A stretch of DNA of 64,000 nucleotides from assembly GCA_958496175.1 (NCBI GenBank), contig OY292276.1, positions 14,774,001 through 14,838,000 on the forward strand, in the 5' to 3' direction. The translations under genes were made by a program, and so were the position numbers. The notes beneath the pieces are model-generated. The model searched no databases. It had not been told where the DNA came from and was given only the letters and a program-made list of their open reading frames with translations. This DNA is from Sisyra terminalis. Taxonomy: Eukaryota > Arthropoda > Insecta > Neuroptera > Sisyridae. This document shows, piece after piece, positions 59,046 through 64,000 of this stretch. Position 1 is the stretch's first letter. Every line of letters begins with the position of its first letter.

Positions 59046-60695
59046 TTAATGAAAAAAACAAGTGCTGATTTTTTAAATATTTTATCCGAGTAATTTATTT
59101 TTCTTAAGTATCCACACTTATATTGGCTTCAGGGTGTTTTTAGATCTTCTTGATCTCATATCTGTGATGAGGGTGAAAAAGAAATTACAATCTTATACCT
59201 ATATGAAATTTTGATTTTTTTTTCTCTAATATATTGAAACGGCAAGTTGAGGGACAGAGTTGATAATTATAATAATAATTGTTGAGGCATTTAGCAAAAG
59301 TCTTACGTGAAGACATCACATGCGTCATCTGAAGTGTACGATAAAACGATAATAATAATTATAAGCGATTTTGATCTCACGTTTTGTCCCCCCGTACCAT
59401 GTAATTAATGTCAAACAAATATGTCAGTGGTATAGATGCCGTTTTTGCGCCTCAACTTTTGCCGCCGCTTATATATATCGAAAAGCTTTGCTTAACTTAT
59501 AGTTTGCAATGGTAATTTTTTGTTGCGACCAATATTTTTATTTTGTTGCGTTTGAAAAATAAAAACGAAAAGCGATTTATATCGCTTGCGTTTACGTACA
59601 TTGGGTACCATATAGAAATCGAGAAATCAAGAGCGATAAATATCGAAAGAAACGAAGAACGAAATGTGAGTCGAATGCGATGGAATGAGTTTAATTGTAA
59701 TTTATTTTATTTTATATTATGCGTTTCGATAATAAATATATTTTATATGGTGAATTCTTTATTGGCCACAAATGCAAGTTAGAATGCATTCCGGTGCAGT
59801 TTACACCAAATCACTTTTCATAGTTGCTTTTTTTTCTGTTGCAAAGAAAAATTATTGCCACAGAAGAGAATTGATATTATTATTTTATTTGACGAATGCT
59901 ACAACTTTATTTTATTGATTTTCTTATTTTTTTTCTTTTGTGTCTTACGCTTCAACAACATTATTTATTTGGATCGAATTTAATGGTCTTTCGAGTATAG
60001 TTTATTCAGCGTTTGCCAACAAATGCTTATCCAGATTTAAATTTAAAAAATCCAATGCCAAACAAGCTTCACACTTATGAATTGTAATTTTCTTTGAACA
60101 TATTATTTTTTCTGGAGAGAAAACTTATAAAATTATAAAATAATTTCTCAAAATTGATACTTTTTTTCTGTTTTCAAAACAGCTAATAAAAAACCATCTG
60201 GTGAAGTACTAAAATAGTGTATACTAAATTTTGAATAATAATTCCTGATGATCATAATCCTGAAGATTTCATAATTCTATAGAGAAGAAAATTACGTAAC
60301 TCTATGATTGATTTTTTACTTATTTTCAGATCTGTTTTTCTATATTTGATCGAAAAAAACACTTAATTTTACTTTAAAGTATCAGCAATTCTGATCTATC
60401 GATTAGGAAAACTTTGCCAAAATTAGGCTAAGAAAATTTTAAAAACATAACTTTATTTCAATGATGTATAAGTTTTTCAAATAAACTTTTTTTGTATTTG
60501 CTCAAACAATTTTATTCTGGATAATTTCTTAAGGAAATTGTTTTCTGTTGAATGTTTTTTTAATTACATTACATTAAAAGTATATTGCAGATCAGAGTTT
60601 ATTATGTTAAGTTTACTAAATGTAAGCTACAAACATAAATATAGAGTTAGTGTTCAAAAAATGTTTTTCCAACGTATTGCTCCTCTTGCAACCGA
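59046..60695. other. AT-rich noncoding DNA
   Basis: No gene recognised. The frame 59543-59782 shows no domain. A small GC-richer spot near 59440-59480 contains TTGCCGCCGCTTATATATAT. Confidence 0.4.
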
Positions 60696-60726
60696 TTTAT
60701 TTCGGTTGCCAAACAACCTTCTTTAG
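60696..60726 (-). ncRNA. Decayed hammerhead-like motif
   Basis: On the minus strand: CTAAAGA, one A, stem GGTTG, loop TTTGG, stem CAACC, then GAAATAA. Stem II is perfect but the invariant G of CTGANGA is A, so cleavage is not expected. Upstream CTTGATGGCTACT resembles the flank of 57602-57634, so the two belong to one element family. Confidence 0.4.
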
Positions 60727-60992
60727 TAGCCATCAAGAAGTTTTACATCTCTTCACCGGAAAAAAATTATTTGATTGGAGTTTTTTTTTTCTTTTGGGGT
60801 GAGCAATTTTCTCTCCAAATGGTTTTCCAATATTTTTGGAAACTTATCTTTAACACAATTTTATTAGAGGAGAGAGGATCGTCATATTAAGCATACTGTT
60901 ATTGATATAAAGGTTTTATTTCTCCTTTAGAGTCGAAAGGTTTCCCAATATATTGGGATTCTTATCCTTCAAAATTAGTATGAAGATACTAA

Positions 60993-61070
60993 AGCAGGGG
61001 TTCTAAACCTGAGTTCAATTGAACTCCGGAGGTTTGGCAAGTCAGTCTCGCAGGTTCGACGGTAATAAAG
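60993..61070. mobile_element. Truncated hAT-like element related to 32923-33158
   Basis: GGGGTTCTAAACCTGAGTTC, TTGAACTCCGGAGGTTTGGC and AAGTCAGTCTCGCAGGTTCG match the left part of the 32923 element. The right end is absent. Confidence 0.82.
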
Positions 61071-61096
61071 ACTCACCTGTGTTAAAAACATATTTA

Positions 61097-61688
61097 TAGT
61101 CCCTGACCATATTATTAGATGCACTTAAGATTTTATACAAAATGTACATATTCAACTAAATTAAATTTACTATTGTTTACTTTTTATATTATTAAAAGTT
61201 GTATTTATATTAAGAAATATATTTTCTGGGTAAGGGTAAAACCTTGTTTTATTATCCCTATTACCCTGCTTTAGGATAAAAACCTTGATATGAATCCCAT
61301 TGAAAATATGTGGAAGTTACTGAAAAAAAAGGTAGCTTAAGAGGTGGTCAGAACAGAAAAATAACCCTTAGAAAAAATATTCACGTACTGTCCTACATAG
61401 ACAGCATACTGCGCAGAATGGGAACTCAAATATCAGTAAACGGGATTTCAATTAAATATTAAACAATTCAGCTCGCCATAATTAAGAAGAAGTTTAATTA
61501 ATTTGATGGTGAAAATTAATTTTTTAGTAATTATAATTTTTGGTCTTGCTAGTTGGTAATAAACATAGTAAATAAAATTTGTACAGGAAAGTTAAACCCA
61601 ATCACAAATATGGACCTAAAATAAAATAGCTCTTAATTCAGGTTTTATACAAAACCTATGGTGCATCTATTAATATGGCCAAGCACTG
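61097..61688. mobile_element. Tc1-like deletion derivative (592 bp) with TIRs and TA duplication
   Basis: Left end TAGTCCCTGACCATATTATT and, inverted, right end CAGTGCTTGGCCATATTAAT, both continuing through AGATGCAC and a TTTTATACAAAA-type block. TA flanks both sides (61095-61096 and 61689-61690). The interior keeps only the last part of a transposase (61275-61462). Confidence 0.85.
61275..61462 (+). pseudogene. Tc1-like transposase C-terminal remnant
   Basis: KNLDMNPIENMWKLLKKKVA matches the Tc1 block (S)PDLNPIENLWxxLKxxV with the third catalytic acidic residue as Glu. Stops follow, and after a frameshift the sequence ends YIDSILRRMGTQISVNG...IKY before TAA at 61460-61462, matching the family's usual C-terminus (SMPRRxxAVIxxKGGHTKY). 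Dead fragment inside the 592-bp element; distinct in sequence from the copy at 43850-44307. Confidence 0.82.
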
Positions 61689-61692
61689 TACA

Positions 61693-63635
61693 AAGATAAA
61701 TTTCAGAATTTAATTTACAGAGTTTTGATATGTTTTACTATCAATTTCTAGGAAAATTCTTTACACGTTATTTAGTGCAGCACTGGTCTGGAAAATTGTG
61801 TTGACTTCAAATCTCTCATAAAATTGTATTACACTGGGAACATTTCCAGTGGGAAGCATTATCCCTGGAGCGGAAACCACTAAAGTTTTCTTTAGACTAT
61901 TCGCAAATTACTTTTAAATTTTGTGTACCACTTCAGGGATATAAAGATAGCTATCATTAAATGATTGAAATTGTTTTCAAAAAATTGTGGTTTCTTAATC
62001 GGAACATATTCCGAAAATAAATCTGGTATCTTTATAGATAAAAATTAAAGACTAGTTTTGGGGTTTGATTTCAAAGGTTGAAGAAATTTAATAAACTACA
62101 CATTGAAACAAATTTAGTCAGGGGAATTACAGTGGTTCTATTTTTGTTTGTAAGAATTAAAGCTGTGGAGGAATATGAGTTGGTTTATTGTTGGTTTTAT
62201 TAAAACAAAAAATGGGTATCGTTTAATATTTTCTTTATGTATTGAAGCTGTTTAAAATTCTTATTTGAATTGATTTCGCCAATTTTGTCCGAGAGCACAA
62301 TAAATGTTTCGATGATAGTATCACAAAGCATTGAAAGGTATTCCCATTAAGCATAAATGATTGCCTCGTTGACACTCCAATTATGGCTCACAAATAGCCT
62401 TAAAACGCTCGCATTTAACGTCAACCGAAATTATAACGTCGACGTAACGACGACTTAAACACCGGAAGTATCAAATGTGAACTGTTGCGGTTTCGCTCTG
62501 GTCTTAGCGAAAGAAAAAAGACAGAAGAAATTCTGTGCATTTTAAGGGAATCTGTTGTTGGGTCCGTGGCTCGCGTTTCGGTCTTGTGTAACATACGGCG
62601 ATATAATATGGTGAGGAGAAAAATTTTTCTCATATTTATATCGTAAATTGCGATTACAATTAATTGTAATGAGAGGAAGTTTGCTTTTATCGTTTATTAT
62701 CTCAATTTGAAGATTTGTGAGAGACAAAGGCGCGGCACTTGTCCGAGTGTTTCGAGCTTTCGATGTGGTATTATGAAATTTTTGAATTTTAAATGGCCGA
62801 GTCAAGAAAAATTATTCGTTCTCTGGTATTTTGAGTAAATGGACTCGTAATGGGGAACAAATTGGTGCTTAATCGCTGACCGATTGAATAAATTGTTTGG
62901 GAACATTGTCGTTAATGTTGTCACTTGTTATAAATTATATTAATTCTTAAATTATTCCGCTTCGCTTCTAAACGATTTAAGATTATTTGAATTTTTTTTT
63001 CTTTTGGTTTCTCCATTCTTTATCTTACGTTTATTTTTCAATTAATTTAGTAATAAAAATAAATTAAGTTAATAATTTAACAGAGAAAAACATGATATTG
63101 AATACAAAAATCTTTTTTTTATTAATAAGTTTTTGTCATTTTAATTCAATATTCACTCCAATCAATGAAAAATTAAGTAGTAAAATTTAAAATTCATGAC
63201 TTACGTTGTTTTTTTATAATTCTTAGGGTATAAAAATATTTTTACTATGAACTCCAGGTGGAATGTTGATTCTTAACAGACAGAAAGAAAACTAAAATTA
63301 ACTTTCCTTCTAATTCTTTTACACTTAGGAATTTTTTAAATTGATCGAGGAAAATATGGTAAAAAACTTAAACTTTTTTTTTCCTAACTTTCAAGTATAA
63401 GCACACTTAAACTTTTGTTTTTTGGTAAAGAAATATAAAGATAATTATTTTTCAACTCAATATAAATATGCAACTAATCAAAATATTTCTAAATTCTTTA
63501 AAAATTATTTTTTTATGTAAAAATTTCCCACCTTCAACAGCCAATTCTACATAACGGTGTAGGGAGGAATAATAACTTTAGTTTCTTTAGATTTAGTTTT
63601 AGATTTAAGAGTTGTAATGAATTTTGTTAGAAGTA
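61693..63635. other. Noncoding DNA with a GC-balanced part at 62280-62890
   Basis: No gene recognised. 62400-62810 is less AT-rich than its surroundings and has open minus-strand frames without known domains; it could be regulatory. Confidence 0.38.
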
Positions 63636-63859
63636 CAGTGTAATTTCACTAATCCGGCACTATTAAAAACCGGAGATTGTTGGAATGTTCGGGTAACTGG
63701 ATTATTGTGAAAAGTCATAGGTAATGAATAAAATAAAGCATTTGATAGAGGAAATAAATATATGCACAGGTATAGAGGGGCGAGGGAGGCGTGGGTGGAG
63801 GGTGTTGGATTATTGGACGTGTCGATCTATCGAAGTGCCGGATTTGTGAGATTATACTG
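63636..63859. mobile_element. pogo/Tc1-type MITE (224 bp) with 25-bp TIRs
   Basis: Left CAGTGTAATTTCACTAATCC and, inverted, right CAGTATAATCTCACAAATCC, both continuing GGCAC. TA dinucleotides flank both ends. No transposase. GCGTGGGTG at 63789-63797 differs by one base from the Egr-binding nonamer and is probably chance. Confidence 0.88.
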
Positions 63860-64000
63860 TATATTTATATCTGATTCAAAAATCAAAAATAAAAATGATA
63901 TAAAAAATTCATTCGAAAAGTAATATAGGACTATTAGCCATAATAATTGCACCGTAGAATGCTGTTCGCACATTGCAACTATTGTATATCTTGCGTATAC
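63860..64000. other. AT-rich noncoding DNA at window edge
   Basis: Nothing recognised. Confidence 0.5.

Noticed and set aside
63789..63797. GCGTGGGTG as an Egr autoregulatory site
   Set aside because: One mismatch at a contacted base, lies inside a MITE and 37 kb upstream of the gene.

Overview
This is a eukaryotic, AT-rich window from an animal, most likely an arthropod and probably an insect, that holds one recognisable host gene: an Egr/stripe-type zinc-finger transcription factor on the minus strand. The organism call rests on the Egr protein, the split-gene structure with GT-AG splicing, and the mix of decayed jockey-like, Tc1/mariner, pogo, piggyBac and hAT elements. I cannot name the species.

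Layout. 1-20500: no host gene seen; AT-rich DNA with an imperfect tandem duplication, a jockey-like LINE remnant, paired copies of two inverted-repeat families, a 442-bp hAT element, a piggyBac transposase remnant, and two GC/CpG-rich islands (3990-4210, 4460-4860). 20544-27600: the Egr gene, with a terminal coding exon (20544-21943), a 4.25-kb intron that itself holds a compound inverted/direct repeat with two hammerhead-like motifs and a CpG-rich island, a first coding exon (26195-26525), and a compact promoter with a TATA-like box, a perfect CArG box, a perfect CRE and a perfect AP-1 site. 27600-64000: no further host gene seen; short nonautonomous DNA transposons with clear target-site duplications, decayed transposases (mariner, Tc1 twice, pogo-like), SINE-like repeats, a ~660-bp foldback element and several GC-richer islands that could be distal enhancers. 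A single regulator in a wide noncoding neighbourhood is typical of developmental transcription factors.

Most interesting signal. At least seven places carry the pattern CT(G/A)ANGA, an extra A, a hairpin, then GAAA. The hairpin stems differ in sequence but stay complementary, and in the best copies the outer arms and the segment after GAA also pair. This is the layout of a type I hammerhead ribozyme with a loopless, self-complementary helix III. In three loci the motif occurs as an inverted pair. The constant extra A is a departure from the textbook core. It may be a family of small retroelement-derived repeats (Penelope-like elements are one family known to carry hammerheads); whether the motifs cleave cannot be decided here.

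The other notable signal is the Egr promoter: CArG box about 50 bp upstream of the inferred start, with CRE and AP-1 further out, which resembles the immediate-early promoter logic of vertebrate Egr genes.
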